This document shows positions 26,320 to 34,955 of a stretch of DNA of 40,265 nucleotides, piece after piece. Source of the DNA: a virus. How positions within the stretch are numbered: the first letter of the stretch is position 1; the number at the start of each line of letters is the position of its first letter. Under the pieces are notes generated by a model that worked only from the letters and a program-made list of their open reading frames with translations, was not told the origin of the DNA and made no database searches. Both the position numbers and the translations under genes were made by a program. The stretch covers positions 1-40,265 of IMG/VR virus record IMGVR_UViG_3300032334_001981; one strand, written 5' to 3'.

Positions 26320-27568
26320 ACAATATCAAACATTACTCCAAACAATACTTGATTACAGTATTGAAAAAGGAGATAGGACAGGTACCGGAACTAAATCTAT
26401 TTTCGGTTATACTATTCGTCACAATATGAAGGAAGGTTTTCCTCTCATAACTACAAAGAAGATGCCATTTCGACTTATCGTAACTGAACTATTATGGTTC
26501 TTACGTGGCGATACAAACATTAAATACTTAATTGAGAATGATTGTCATATTTGGGATGGGGATGCTTATAAGAATTACGTGAAAAATCAACCACACACAC
26601 CAATTGCTGGTACTAGTGTAGGTTTATTAGGTGAATATAAAAATCCAATTTTACCACAAGAACAATTCATCAACAAAATCAAAACGGATGATGAGTTTGC
26701 TAAGAAGTACGGAGATTTAGGTCCAATTTATGGGGCACAGTGGAGAACTTGGTACGGATACGAAAAAGTACCATCTGGATGGAATCATGGTGCTATAACT
26801 CATTATAAAGATGTTGCTAAATGTGACCAGATTGCAAGCCTAATCATCGACCTTAAGACAAATCCTGACTCAAGACGTTTGATGGTTACTGCATGGAATC
26901 CAGGGGAATTAGACCAAATGGTACTTCCACCTTGTCATTATGGATTTCAAGTTTATACAAGAGAGTTGAGTTTGAAAGAAAGAGTGGATTATGGATCAGA
27001 AAGAAATATGTGGAAATTAGGGCAGACAATTAATCACATGCATCTTGATGAAAATCATATTCCAACTCGTGCAATCTCTCTAATGTGGAATCAACGTTCA
27101 GTAGATACATTCTTAGGTTTACCATTCAACATTGCATCTTATGGACTTCTATTGGAAATCATTGCCAAAGCAGTGAATATGGTACCAGATGAATTAATTG
27201 GGAACTTGGGTGATACACATTTATACTTGAATCACATTGAGCAAGCGAAAGAACAGGTTGGTAAAAAATACGATCACGAAGAGAGACATGAAATGTTAAA
27301 AGTTGCAATGGGACCTTTAAGATACCAATCTGCAGTTGACGAACAGGTTCCATTTGGCGGAGGTCTTTCAGAATATTACGATATGTATAAAATTCCTTAT
27401 AAAACTAGAGAACCTTTAAAATTACCATCATTGAAACATATGAAAACTAATGAGTTTTATAAATCGTTATCTGAAGATGTTTCTCTATTTACTCACCTAG
27501 ATATTGAAGATTTTCAAGTAGAAAACTATCAATCTCACGCACATATTAAAGCTCCACTTAGTAATTAA
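26303..27568 (+). CDS. thyA: Thymidylate synthase
   Basis: A 421-residue enzyme that makes dTMP from dUMP and methylene-tetrahydrofolate. Visible are the start motif GDRTGTGTKSIFG, the catalytic LPPCHYGFQVY (nucleophile Cys), SRRLMVTAWNP, the LPFNIASYG segment and GDTHLYLNH. The Asn in FNIASY favours a true thymidylate synthase over a dCMP hydroxymethylase, which carries Asp there. It is far longer than E. coli ThyA (264), with an insertion at about residues 95-140 and extra C-terminal sequence. It ends the nucleotide-metabolism group. Confidence 0.9.
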   Translation: MNNLDKQYQTLLQTILDYSIEKGDRTGTGTKSIFGYTIRHNMKEGFPLITTKKMPFRLIVTELLWFLRGDTNIKYLIENDCHIWDGDAYKNYVKNQPHTPIAGTSVGLLGEYKNPILPQEQFINKIKTDDEFAKKYGDLGPIYGAQWRTWYGYEKVPSGWNHGAITHYKDVAKCDQIASLIIDLKTNPDSRRLMVTAWNPGELDQMVLPPCHYGFQVYTRELSLKERVDYGSERNMWKLGQTINHMHLDENHIPTRAISLMWNQRSVDTFLGLPFNIASYGLLLEIIAKAVNMVPDELIGNLGDTHLYLNHIEQAKEQVGKKYDHEERHEMLKVAMGPLRYQSAVDEQVPFGGGLSEYYDMYKIPYKTREPLKLPSLKHMKTNEFYKSLSEDVSLFTHLDIEDFQVENYQSHAHIKAPLSN

Positions 27569-27606
27569 TTTAGCTAATTACTAAACAAACTTCTATTTAA
27601 GTAGAA

Positions 27607-27618
27607 GATAAATAATAA
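27607..27618 (+). promoter_or_regulatory. Late-promoter-like motif
   Basis: GATAAATAATAA with further AATAATAAA repeats, ending 12 bases before ATG 27631, directly after thymidylate synthase. Confidence 0.6.
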
Positions 27619-27630
27619 TAAAATAATAAA

Positions 27631-29427
27631 ATGGCGTACATTTTAAATTTTAAAGACTGGTATAAAGTCTATGAATCTAACGGATTTAAGTTTGATTCAA
27701 CATTAGCTATTTTTGAAGGAGCTAAAGATGATCTTCGAACAATAGTTGCCAGCATAATGGAAAAAGAAGATCCTTCTGTTAAATCTCACCCAGAATACAC
27801 ACATATGATGGCATGGTTTCAAAACGCAGGAAATCCTCCAGGTAGAAGTAAAGACGCTAATGAAGTTATTCCTACACCTGAAGACATGTATCAATCTATG
27901 GTATATTGGCAAGGTGATCTAACTACCAAAGCATCAGTTGGTACTAAAATTGATGAACTTGCTTTAAAAATAGAACCTTGGACTAATATTGAAACTGTAA
28001 AATCTAATCTACAATGGTTGCGTAAACAGGATGAAAAAACTACTAAATTTAAACCAAGCAAACTTTATATTGAAGGCGGATATACAATGTCTGATGGAAC
28101 AAAGGCCCCTTTTTCTAAGCCTTGGGTTGAAGGATCAATTGATGCTGCTGCACAATTAATATCAACTAGGGTGACTGAATTAAGGACAATTTTTAGCAAT
28201 ATGTTAAAGTCAGGTAAAAGACCTGGAGCGCTAGTTGATCCATCTGATCCTGCATCATTAAAATATAGTATTGGCTTACTTGACTGGGAAAAGGACGAAC
28301 CGTCTGCTTATTCAAAAAGAAGTATTGGTGCTTTGCCATTTGGGGATATTGAAATCCCAGGTTGGGATTTTAAAAAATTAGAGCTTACTGACTCGAAAAC
28401 CCTAAGAAAATGGGGATATTGGCTAGCTACTCTATGTACAGATGCAGCATTTGCAGATTTAAAGAAAAAATTAGATAGTCCTAAATATATTGTTACTAAA
28501 TCAATTCCTATCACTAATGAAGACAAGATAAAATTGTTAGATGTAATTAAGCAGAGATCTGAGACTCGGCATAAATTTGTTATTGATGCATCTAGCATTA
28601 AAATCAAACCATCTAATGCTATTGAGAGTCGTACTACAACTACAATTAAAGGTGAAGACAAAGTAACAAAAACAATCGAAGAAGTTAATTACTCGTTTCC
28701 TTTTAGTAAAGAAGCTACTCAAGCAGATGCTATTGCCAAAACGATGTTTGATAACGATAGTGCAATAATCAAAGATAACATCAATATTCAATTATCTCAA
28801 GCGATTGACGAAATGTTGAAAGCAATTGGAGAAATAGGAGAGTTAGTTAGTCTAGAATATAGAACGATTGCATCAACAAGTGATGAACCTTCCGCATATA
28901 TTCGACCTAACAAAAAAGGTACTACTACTTCAAGTCAAGCAAATATTCCTTTGGCTGAAGATAGAGCAGCTGCGATTGAAACAGCATTCCTAGCAATTGC
29001 TGCACAAAAAGGAATAGATACAGTTAAGATTAAAAAAGGTACAGCTCAATTATATCCCAATAATACTATGGGAGGAACTGCCGTATATGAAAAAATGAAG
29101 GGAATGCGAGCTAAACTTGGAGGAACTCCTCAACAGGACGCTGAATATAAAGCAATTTTTGCACAACCTAAGTTTTCAGGAATTGCGTTTAAAGCTCAAG
29201 TAAATAAGACAAATACTACAATTGAGTCTACTGAAGAAAAAGTAGAAGACTACTCAGTAAAAGGAAACTGGGGAATCAGTATAAACTGGCAAAGTAAAAT
29301 TAAAACTGGAACGACTCGACCTTCTCGATATGTAAGACCAATTAACTTTGGTAAATTATTCCCAGTTATGGGATCAGGAGGAAGTGGACCTAGCGTAAAG
29401 GATTTGTGTGCAGCATATGGAGGATAA
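27631..29427 (+). CDS. Large late protein with leader and OmpA-like segment
   Basis: A 598-residue protein. Leader MAYILNFKDWYKVYESN resembles the capsid-targeting-like starts of other late genes (FKDF/W), with VYE as a possible cleavage site. The middle is helical and beta mixed without a recognised fold. Residues about 445-480 (IPLAEDRAAAIETAFLAIAA) resemble the ExRAxAV helix of OmpA-like peptidoglycan-binding domains, but the usual partner Asp/Arg motif is not clear. It stands alone behind a late promoter-like element, so probably it is a virion or injected protein. Confidence 0.65.
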   Translation: MAYILNFKDWYKVYESNGFKFDSTLAIFEGAKDDLRTIVASIMEKEDPSVKSHPEYTHMMAWFQNAGNPPGRSKDANEVIPTPEDMYQSMVYWQGDLTTKASVGTKIDELALKIEPWTNIETVKSNLQWLRKQDEKTTKFKPSKLYIEGGYTMSDGTKAPFSKPWVEGSIDAAAQLISTRVTELRTIFSNMLKSGKRPGALVDPSDPASLKYSIGLLDWEKDEPSAYSKRSIGALPFGDIEIPGWDFKKLELTDSKTLRKWGYWLATLCTDAAFADLKKKLDSPKYIVTKSIPITNEDKIKLLDVIKQRSETRHKFVIDASSIKIKPSNAIESRTTTTIKGEDKVTKTIEEVNYSFPFSKEATQADAIAKTMFDNDSAIIKDNINIQLSQAIDEMLKAIGEIGELVSLEYRTIASTSDEPSAYIRPNKKGTTTSSQANIPLAEDRAAAIETAFLAIAAQKGIDTVKIKKGTAQLYPNNTMGGTAVYEKMKGMRAKLGGTPQQDAEYKAIFAQPKFSGIAFKAQVNKTNTTIESTEEKVEDYSVKGNWGISINWQSKIKTGTTRPSRYVRPINFGKLFPVMGSGGSGPSVKDLCAAYGG

Positions 29428-29497
29428 TAAAGAATACGTTTATTTTTAAGTAGGATAAATTAATAGTATTTTAATTATAATCCATTAAATATAAAAT

Positions 29498-30118
29498 ATG
29501 AAAAACTTATTTTTATCTTTAGTATTACTGACTACATTTAATGGGTCAGCTCAAACGATCACTAGAAACCTATTCAAAGAAGACAGTGTAGTCACTTTTT
29601 ATTTGTTTGAACTGATTAATTCATATCGAATTGCAAATCACGTACCTAAGCTATTATTAGATACTATTATTACCCCTGCATGTGTTCATCATACTGAATT
29701 TATATCAATATATGATTTAAGCGGTCATGATGAGTTTATTCCAGCAAATAAACAAGATATTAGTCAATTAGTAATCAGTCATCCACTAGACCGAATTAAT
29801 TATTTTAAGATTAAAATGAATGGTGGCATGGGTGAAAATTGTTTAAATATAACTGGATGTCGTCAAAATTTTGAAGATAAACCAAATCCATCAGATGCTT
29901 TGAAATGGTCAGAGATTTGGAAGAAGTCGATTACTGATGGAAACTTAAATAGCAAAGCAGCCGCTTACTGTATTTTTTATTCATGGAAGTATTCTCCTGG
30001 ACATAATCGATTAATGTTGGATCCAGACATGAAGAAAGGTTCAGTATATATGAAAGCATACAATAAAAACGATGGATCTCCAATAAACCTTTGTGCTACT
30101 TTTCTAGTTACTCAATAA
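29498..30118 (+). CDS. Secreted CAP/SCP-superfamily protein
   Basis: A 206-residue protein with a signal peptide (about 1-19, ending GSAQ). The mature part follows the CAP domain plan: first helix VTFYLFELINSYRIANHVPK, then a His in VHHTEF, GENCLN, W..SEIW, and WKYSPGHNRLMLDPDMKKGS, where the family has GHyrxxm. CAP proteins are extracellular and varied in function. It is likely a moron altering the host surface or periplasm. A variant GATAAATTAA lies about 40 bases upstream. Confidence 0.75.
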   Translation: MKNLFLSLVLLTTFNGSAQTITRNLFKEDSVVTFYLFELINSYRIANHVPKLLLDTIITPACVHHTEFISIYDLSGHDEFIPANKQDISQLVISHPLDRINYFKIKMNGGMGENCLNITGCRQNFEDKPNPSDALKWSEIWKKSITDGNLNSKAAAYCIFYSWKYSPGHNRLMLDPDMKKGSVYMKAYNKNDGSPINLCATFLVTQ

Positions 30119-30125
30119 ACAATAT

Positions 30126-30449
30126 ATGACTCCTCAAGAAATTCAAAAATTTGGAGAAATCCAATACCTTAAAGGTAGACTTGATGAATTACATAAGGCT
30201 TTGCCTAATGTGACTAGCATGGAAAAGAGCAGAAGACTTGATCAGCGAGTTGAAAAATATTTTAATAAGCTTCGCGAAGTAGATGAAGTTGCATATCACC
30301 TATATCAAGTTGAGCTTCGAAACAGACTCAGAGCTAAAGAAAAATCCAAAGAGGAGATGAAAGATCTGCTTGAAGAAATTATCAATTCTAAAAATCTACA
30401 GGACTCCGAATTAAAGGAGCGTATCCTAAATAAAATAAACACATATTAA
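30126..30449 (+). CDS. Small coiled-coil protein
   Basis: A 107-residue, highly charged helical protein, 7 bases after the CAP gene. Pattern suggests coiled coil throughout (RLDQRVEKYFNKLREVDEVA, then EEMKDLLEEI). No family recognised; the next gene follows after one base. Confidence 0.65.
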   Translation: MTPQEIQKFGEIQYLKGRLDELHKALPNVTSMEKSRRLDQRVEKYFNKLREVDEVAYHLYQVELRNRLRAKEKSKEEMKDLLEEIINSKNLQDSELKERILNKINTY

Positions 30450-30450
30450 T

Positions 30451-30723
30451 ATGAACTACACAAATCCAAACGATCCTTACCATGAGGGTAAACCAGAAGA
30501 TTGGCTGAACTCTTCCCTAATCTTTGCACGGACACTGAGCCTAATCTTAAGAGAGGGAGAAGGTCTAGTTGTTGATATCGTAGGTGATGCAAAGTTTCAC
30601 CTAGATGAATCAGTAAAGAAAGTAATAGTATTTAGTAGAGAAGGCCAGATCGTAGTGACTGAGTGTGAGGAAGACTTAGAAGAAGGTCAATTTGTAATGG
30701 TACACAACGAAAATCCAAACTAA
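30451..30723 (+). CDS. Small unknown protein
   Basis: A 90-residue acidic protein with beta-rich second half (VVDIVGDAKFHLDESVKKVI, VFSREGQIVV). No motif recognised. It lies one base after the preceding gene and one base before the next. Confidence 0.65.
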   Translation: MNYTNPNDPYHEGKPEDWLNSSLIFARTLSLILREGEGLVVDIVGDAKFHLDESVKKVIVFSREGQIVVTECEEDLEEGQFVMVHNENPN

Positions 30724-30724
30724 A

Positions 30725-31537
30725 ATGAAAATATTTAACCTAAGAAAGGTAAAAGAGCGAAGCGAAATCTACTGGAAAAATGACTGGCTAGAATTTCATC
30801 CAGAATTTAGAATGGCGAATTTTAGGGTTGAAAAAACTGGCTACTATGACGCTCGACCTCAAGTAAACTTTACATTGACTACTCTAATTGGAATGATAGG
30901 CCTCTTGATCTCACCATTCGTGGGCACATGGTTTGCTTTGACTATGTTATCAGTTATTCTATTTATACCATGGGGACAAGTCTATCTCAAGATCCCATAT
31001 AATACTGGAATGGATGAAGCTAGTGATTCTCCGACTTGGGGATTCTATTTCTATGGAGAGGGTCGAAAAATTCCAGATAACGTTGTCATATGTAGAGGGG
31101 GTAAATTAAAACATATCGATTTGCCTTGGGCACTCGATTGGGTAAGAACTTCTAGAATGGCAAAAGACGGTTCCTGGTTACATGAAAGAAAGGGTGATCG
31201 TAAGCGAGGAATTGAGCACAATTGGTGGAGTGAAGAGACTCAAGCCAAGTTATGGAAGGAGACTCATCCATATCAATATGTATTGAGTGACGGTCGAATC
31301 CAGGACAGATTGGCTACTATTACAGTAGAGGAGAGAGAATGGAGACCTAGATGGTTTAGATGGACGAGTATCTTTGCTAAGATCCGAACAGATATTGATA
31401 TTGAATTCGACAAAGAAGTAGGCGAACGTGAAGGTTCATGGAAGGGCGGAACCGTTGGTTGCAGCTGGGATCTTCTGCCTGGAGAGACTCCATTAGAGTG
31501 TCTACGTCGAATGGAAAAGGAGAGAGTTTTTAGATAA
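30725..31537 (+). CDS. Membrane protein, unknown, Trp-rich cytoplasmic part
   Basis: A 270-residue protein with two adjacent hydrophobic segments at about residues 50-85 (TLTTLIGMIGLLISPFVGTW, FALTMLSVILFI), then a large soluble part rich in Trp, Arg and Asp (DLPWALDWVRTSRM, HERKGDRKRGIEHNWW). The last about 40 residues (GTVGCSWDLLPGETPLECLR) read like a conserved tail. I recall similar unknown proteins in T4-like phages, but cannot name a family. Confidence 0.7.
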   Translation: MKIFNLRKVKERSEIYWKNDWLEFHPEFRMANFRVEKTGYYDARPQVNFTLTTLIGMIGLLISPFVGTWFALTMLSVILFIPWGQVYLKIPYNTGMDEASDSPTWGFYFYGEGRKIPDNVVICRGGKLKHIDLPWALDWVRTSRMAKDGSWLHERKGDRKRGIEHNWWSEETQAKLWKETHPYQYVLSDGRIQDRLATITVEEREWRPRWFRWTSIFAKIRTDIDIEFDKEVGEREGSWKGGTVGCSWDLLPGETPLECLRRMEKERVFR

Positions 31538-31560
31538 CTAAAATTTAATACAATAATAGT

Positions 31561-31752
31561 ATGAGTAGAACAATAATAGGATTTGTAGACACTGACCCAG
31601 ACACTGGAGAAAAGTATCCATTTGTTAAGATGTGCGAGTGTGAACATGAGTGGGCAGTAACCTGGATAGTTAGCGTATTAAAAAGAGACTTAGGGGAAAA
31701 CGCAGATCAACCAAATCGAGAAATAAAAATAAAAACTGATGAAAATACTTAG
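31561..31752 (+). CDS. Small unknown protein
   Basis: A 63-residue acidic protein, with CEC and Trp residues in the centre (KMCECEHEWAVTWIVSVLKR). It overlaps the next gene by 14 bases. No function is visible. Confidence 0.55.
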   Translation: MSRTIIGFVDTDPDTGEKYPFVKMCECEHEWAVTWIVSVLKRDLGENADQPNREIKIKTDENT

Positions 31753-32005
31753 ACCCGAAGTTGAAGCATGTATCGTAAATGGCGGAGGAATCCAGGACAT
31801 GTTCGATAATGTAATAAAAGTCCTGTTTAATATTACAGATGACGAATATGATTTTATTGCAGAAACGGCAAACGATGAAGAGTTAAACATATTCTTAGCT
31901 GCACTTGGTGACATGGACAAAGGTTCAAGTTTTACTGAAAGGCGTAAGGCATTGGAGCTTCGAAACGAGATCCTACTAAAAATTAAGCCTTCAACTAATG
32001 AATGA
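31739..32005 (+). CDS. Small acidic unknown protein
   Basis: An 88-residue acidic, helical protein without recognised motif. It overlaps the previous gene by 14 bases and the GT2 gene by 8, so these small genes are translated as one chain. Confidence 0.6.
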   Translation: MKILRPEVEACIVNGGGIQDMFDNVIKVLFNITDDEYDFIAETANDEELNIFLAALGDMDKGSSFTERRKALELRNEILLKIKPSTNE

Positions 32006-32708
32006 GTTAATAACTATCGTGATTCCATGTAAAAATGAAAAGGCTGGCATATTAAAAACTCTCGATCTTTTAAATTACCAAGTAGATATTCATCAAGTAA
32101 AGGTGATTGTTTGTGATGCGTCCAATGATGGAATAACTAAACCTGATCTAGTAGAAAGATTAGAATCTTCGTCTGACTCCTTTGATTTATATTTAATGGA
32201 AGGCGGTCTTCCAGCAAAGGCAAGAAACAATGGATTTAAACTAGTGACTACTCCATATGTCCTATTTATGGATGCTGATGTTTTCCTATTGGATCCAAGG
32301 ACTATTAAACGATCCCTACTGCTTGCTCAAAAGAGAAAACTAGACCTAACTACGGTTAAGTTTAGAAGCGATAATGGAAAGTATAATTACGTGTACAAAA
32401 CATTTGATATTATTCAAAGCTTATCAAAATGGTCTACTCCGTTCTGTCTAGGAGGATTTATGTTAATTAAAAGCGATATATTTAAAAAGTTAGATGGATT
32501 TGACGAGGAGATTAAAGTAGCCGAAGACTATCAATTATCCAAAAAAATCAAACCTAGTCGATTTGGGCGGGTAAATAATATAGTGTTCACTCCACCTAGA
32601 AGATTTGAAAATAAGGGTGTAGTGTATATGCTAAAACTAATGATCGGTTCCTTCTTTAATCATAAAAATAAGAGATGGTTTACCGAGGACAAAAATTATT
32701 GGAAATGA
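31998..32708 (+). CDS. Family 2 glycosyltransferase
   Basis: A 236-residue GT-A enzyme: start ITIVIPCKNEKAGILKTLDL, nucleotide-binding CDASND, the LPAKARNNGF helix, and the metal-binding MDADVF (DxD) at about residues 90-95. Later, CLGGFMLIKSDIFKKLDGFD is the acceptor-side motif. It transfers a sugar from a nucleotide donor. Next genes are an LpxH-like phosphoesterase (overlap ATGA) and an acyl-CoA thioesterase, so the acceptor may be an envelope glycolipid. No membrane helix is seen. Confidence 0.85.
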   Translation: MNELITIVIPCKNEKAGILKTLDLLNYQVDIHQVKVIVCDASNDGITKPDLVERLESSSDSFDLYLMEGGLPAKARNNGFKLVTTPYVLFMDADVFLLDPRTIKRSLLLAQKRKLDLTTVKFRSDNGKYNYVYKTFDIIQSLSKWSTPFCLGGFMLIKSDIFKKLDGFDEEIKVAEDYQLSKKIKPSRFGRVNNIVFTPPRRFENKGVVYMLKLMIGSFFNHKNKRWFTEDKNYWK

Positions 32709-33400
32709 AAATAGAAGCACTATTCATCTCAGATGTACACCTAGGAAGCAAAGGAAGTAAAGCCGCCGACCTATTAGAGGTCTTAAAAAAATATGAGCCG
32801 AAATATCTTTTTATTGTTGGTGATTTTATTGATGGCTGGCTACTAAAAAAGAGACACTATTGGACTCAAGATTTTACTAATGTAATTAGAAAGATCTTAT
32901 CATATTCCAAAAATGGAACTCAAGTAATCTATGTTACTGGAAATCATGATGATTTCTTAAGACACTATTCTCCACTAGATCTAGGAGAAAACATAAAAAT
33001 AGTAGATGAATATATTTGGGAGAATTATTATATTACGCATGGAGATCTATATGACGGTATCGTATCCATGAAGTGGTTAGGCGTACTTGGATCAGTTGGC
33101 TATGAAATGGCAATCAGTATTGATCACTTTATGAAAAAGCTAGGTTACAAAAGATCTCTTAGCAAGTATCTTAAAAAGAAGGTAAAAAATGCAGTAAAGT
33201 TTATTACTGATTTTGAAAATCAACTAGTATACCAGGCACAGTGTCGAGGTTGTGAAGGTGTAATCGCTGGACATATCCATACTCCGGCTGATCGCGAGAT
33301 AAAAGGAGTACACTACCTAAATTGTGGAGACTGGATTGAAAACAATAGTTATATTATCTATAAAAATGGTGAATTTATATTAAAGACATGGAATTCCTAA
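32705..33400 (+). CDS. LpxH-like UDP-diacylglucosamine diphosphatase-type phosphoesterase
   Basis: A 231-residue calcineurin-like protein from ATG 32705, which overlaps the GT2 stop; an earlier in-frame start at 32675 is less likely. Motifs: SDVHLGSKG, VGDFIDGW, TGNHDDFLRHYS, THGDLYDG, and the C-terminal GVIAGHIHTPADREI and YLNCGDWIE. The DFIDGW and GHIHTPA patterns with the GDW ending are those of the LpxH/YbbF group that cleaves UDP-2,3-diacylglucosamine in lipid A synthesis. A phage copy could reroute or modify lipid A. Exact substrate is inferred. Confidence 0.75.
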   Translation: MKIEALFISDVHLGSKGSKAADLLEVLKKYEPKYLFIVGDFIDGWLLKKRHYWTQDFTNVIRKILSYSKNGTQVIYVTGNHDDFLRHYSPLDLGENIKIVDEYIWENYYITHGDLYDGIVSMKWLGVLGSVGYEMAISIDHFMKKLGYKRSLSKYLKKKVKNAVKFITDFENQLVYQAQCRGCEGVIAGHIHTPADREIKGVHYLNCGDWIENNSYIIYKNGEFILKTWNS

Positions 33401-33819
33401 ACTCACACCCAATTAAAAAGTCAGACCTTGGATTTCATGGGAATCTATTCGGTGGAAAACTTCTTGCATGGATCGATGCCTCCGCTGCTGGTTATGCAAT
33501 GCAACTGTGTGATACTCCTCGTATGGTTACCGTAAGTATAGATAAGTGTAATTTTGAAAAACCTGCAAGGGAGGGTCAACTTATAAAAATCTATGGGTTT
33601 CCACAAGCAATTGGCAATAGTTCAGTTAACCTGTATATGGAAGCTAGAGCACATAGCGTGTACACAGGCAAGCAGGTTATAGTGTTAAAGACACATATCC
33701 GGTTTGTACATATCGATGAGGACGGCAACCCTATTCCAATTGGTGAAAAAGGTAGAACCCGAATCCAACGATTAATTGAATCTGAATATGCGACGAGCGA
33801 TGTTAATCCTACGAAGTAG
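33388..33819 (+). CDS. Acyl-CoA thioesterase, hot-dog fold (YciA/BACH-like)
   Basis: A 143-residue protein overlapping the LpxH-like gene by 13 bases. It has the hot-dog thioesterase start HPIKKSDLGFHGNLFGGKLL followed by WIDASAAGYA (catalytic Asp region), then TVSIDKCNFEKPAREGQLIK. The family hydrolyses acyl-CoA, freeing fatty acids. Fatty-acyl thioesterases are unusual in phages. The chain GT2, LpxH-like, thioesterase suggests envelope-lipid remodelling. Confidence 0.8.
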   Translation: MEFLNSHPIKKSDLGFHGNLFGGKLLAWIDASAAGYAMQLCDTPRMVTVSIDKCNFEKPAREGQLIKIYGFPQAIGNSSVNLYMEARAHSVYTGKQVIVLKTHIRFVHIDEDGNPIPIGEKGRTRIQRLIESEYATSDVNPTK

Positions 33820-34195
33820 AGCGGACTTTCCTCAAAAGGTTGAGGAGATGCAGAAGATGTATCCATCTAAGGAGGGCGCCATGATGGAAGTTGACCATGC
33901 AATTGAATACGTACGTAAAGTCAGGATATATCGACAGTATACTGAGTCTGACGACATGTTTCATTATCAAGTAGTACTTCACATGCAACTTAAGAACTAC
34001 TTGGAAAATGTTCCAGACTGGAAGATAGAACCTGAAGTGAAACCTTCACTCTTTTCAAAAGCCTTTCATTTAATAACTACTTGGCATGTACAAGTATTAG
34101 TGTGGATAGTTAAAAACTTTCCTAAACTCTTTGCTAAAATACGAAAGAGTGTGCTGGTAAAACATGCTGAGCTAAAAAAGAAGAATTTAATTTAA
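33788..34195 (+). CDS. Unknown protein with amphipathic or membrane-associated helix
   Basis: A 135-residue protein from ATG 33788 (alternatives at 33776 TTG and 33800 ATG), overlapping the thioesterase. A hydrophobic segment (FHLITTWHVQVLVWIVKNFP) near residue 105 is followed by a Lys-rich end, suggesting peripheral membrane association. Family unknown; possibly part of the lipid-related cluster. Confidence 0.55.
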   Translation: MRRAMLILRSRADFPQKVEEMQKMYPSKEGAMMEVDHAIEYVRKVRIYRQYTESDDMFHYQVVLHMQLKNYLENVPDWKIEPEVKPSLFSKAFHLITTWHVQVLVWIVKNFPKLFAKIRKSVLVKHAELKKKNLI

Positions 34196-34245
34196 AACTT
34201 ACTTTAAAAAGAGTATTATAATTAAAACCTTTTAAATTTAACCAA

Positions 34246-34488
34246 ATGGCATTACGCACTTACATCATCGGTACCGAGAATGTTGGATTAACAACTCACA
34301 GAGAAGCAGCTGACTCTAACCTTCTTAAAATGAAGGCAAAAAGCGTTGAACACGTACTTCAAACACTTAAAGAAGATTACGATTGGGGCGAATACGAAAA
34401 GGGAGGAACCTTCCTCGACAAGTGGTATTTTCCAAAAGATCAAGTAATAGTTTGTGTTGACATACTAGCAAATCTTGATGAATTGTAA
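34246..34488 (+). CDS. Small unknown protein
   Basis: An 80-residue acidic alpha/beta protein, starting after a 50-base gap containing a TATTATAAT-like -10 (about 34213-34221), so it probably has its own promoter. No family recognised. It is the last ordinary gene before the tRNA region. Confidence 0.65.
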   Translation: MALRTYIIGTENVGLTTHREAADSNLLKMKAKSVEHVLQTLKEDYDWGEYEKGGTFLDKWYFPKDQVIVCVDILANLDEL

Positions 34489-34529
34489 AATAAATTTTTC
34501 AACAATTGAAACTTTTTATATTTTTGCAG

Positions 34530-34540
34530 TATAAATAATA
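34530..34540 (+). promoter_or_regulatory. Exact T4-type late promoter motif before the tRNA region
   Basis: TATAAATAATA contains the exact T4 late consensus TATAAATA. It is 26 bases upstream of a tiny ORF and about 415 bases upstream of the first tRNA. Confidence 0.6.
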
Positions 34541-34566
34541 CAACAAAATAACTATTGATACTTTCA

Positions 34567-34650
34567 ATGAAACAATTAACAAATATCTCAATCCTTAGAG
34601 CGGCCCTTCTGATAGAAGCAGGCGAGGGAAGAGTGCGGTTAATAAGTTGA
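34567..34650 (+). CDS. 27-residue leader-like peptide upstream of tRNA array
   Basis: A tiny ORF, MKQLTNISILRAALLIEAGE then GRVRLIS, with TATAAATA upstream and a strong terminator 22 bases downstream. It is placed like a leader peptide. A second small ORF with the same arrangement (promoter-like motif, ORF, terminator, tRNA) occurs at 37353, which argues for a repeated device. Translation is not proven; the RNA rather than the peptide may be the product. Confidence 0.4.
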   Translation: MKQLTNISILRAALLIEAGEGRVRLIS

Positions 34651-34672
34651 GTCAAAAATATAAGAATATTTA

Positions 34673-34702
34673 AACCTCAACCCAAAAAGTTGAGGTTTTT
34701 TT
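34673..34702 (+). terminator. Rho-independent terminator
   Basis: Stem AACCTCAAC / GTTGAGGTT (9 bp) with loop CCAAAAA and a run of seven T. It separates the tiny ORF from the tRNA leader. Confidence 0.9.
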
Positions 34703-34955
34703 GTTTTAATGCAGTTTGAAATAGAGTATTATAACAACACAAAAGAAAAACGTTCTTTGTAAAACATTGCGAAAAGTTCGATAGATCTATATTAAGACCC
34801 AGGGCACAAATCCGTGTGAGGGAGGCTGAGTAGAAGAAGAACCTGTCACTGAATAATGTGCGTACACGTACACTATATAGAAGCCCTAAAGAAAAGGCAA
34901 AGGAGTCGGAAAACACCGGTTAACTCTGACTTTATTTTTGTGACTAGCAATACTT
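34703..34955 (+). ncRNA. Structured leader of the tRNA array with boxA-like site
   Basis: No convincing gene is visible in 253 bases. A possible promoter lies at about 34713-34732 (TTTGAAA, then TATTATAA). GTTCTTTG at 34752-34759 is boxA-like. Pairings seen by eye include AGGGC (34801-34805) with GCCCT (34883-34887), a palindrome ATAGATCTAT, and a GTGCGTACACGTACAC element. This is probably a processed leader RNA. Confidence 0.45.

Noticed and set aside
26303-27568. dCMP hydroxymethylase
   Set aside because: The Asn in LPFNIASY and overall motifs fit thymidylate synthase; the Asp substitution of hydroxymethylases is missing.
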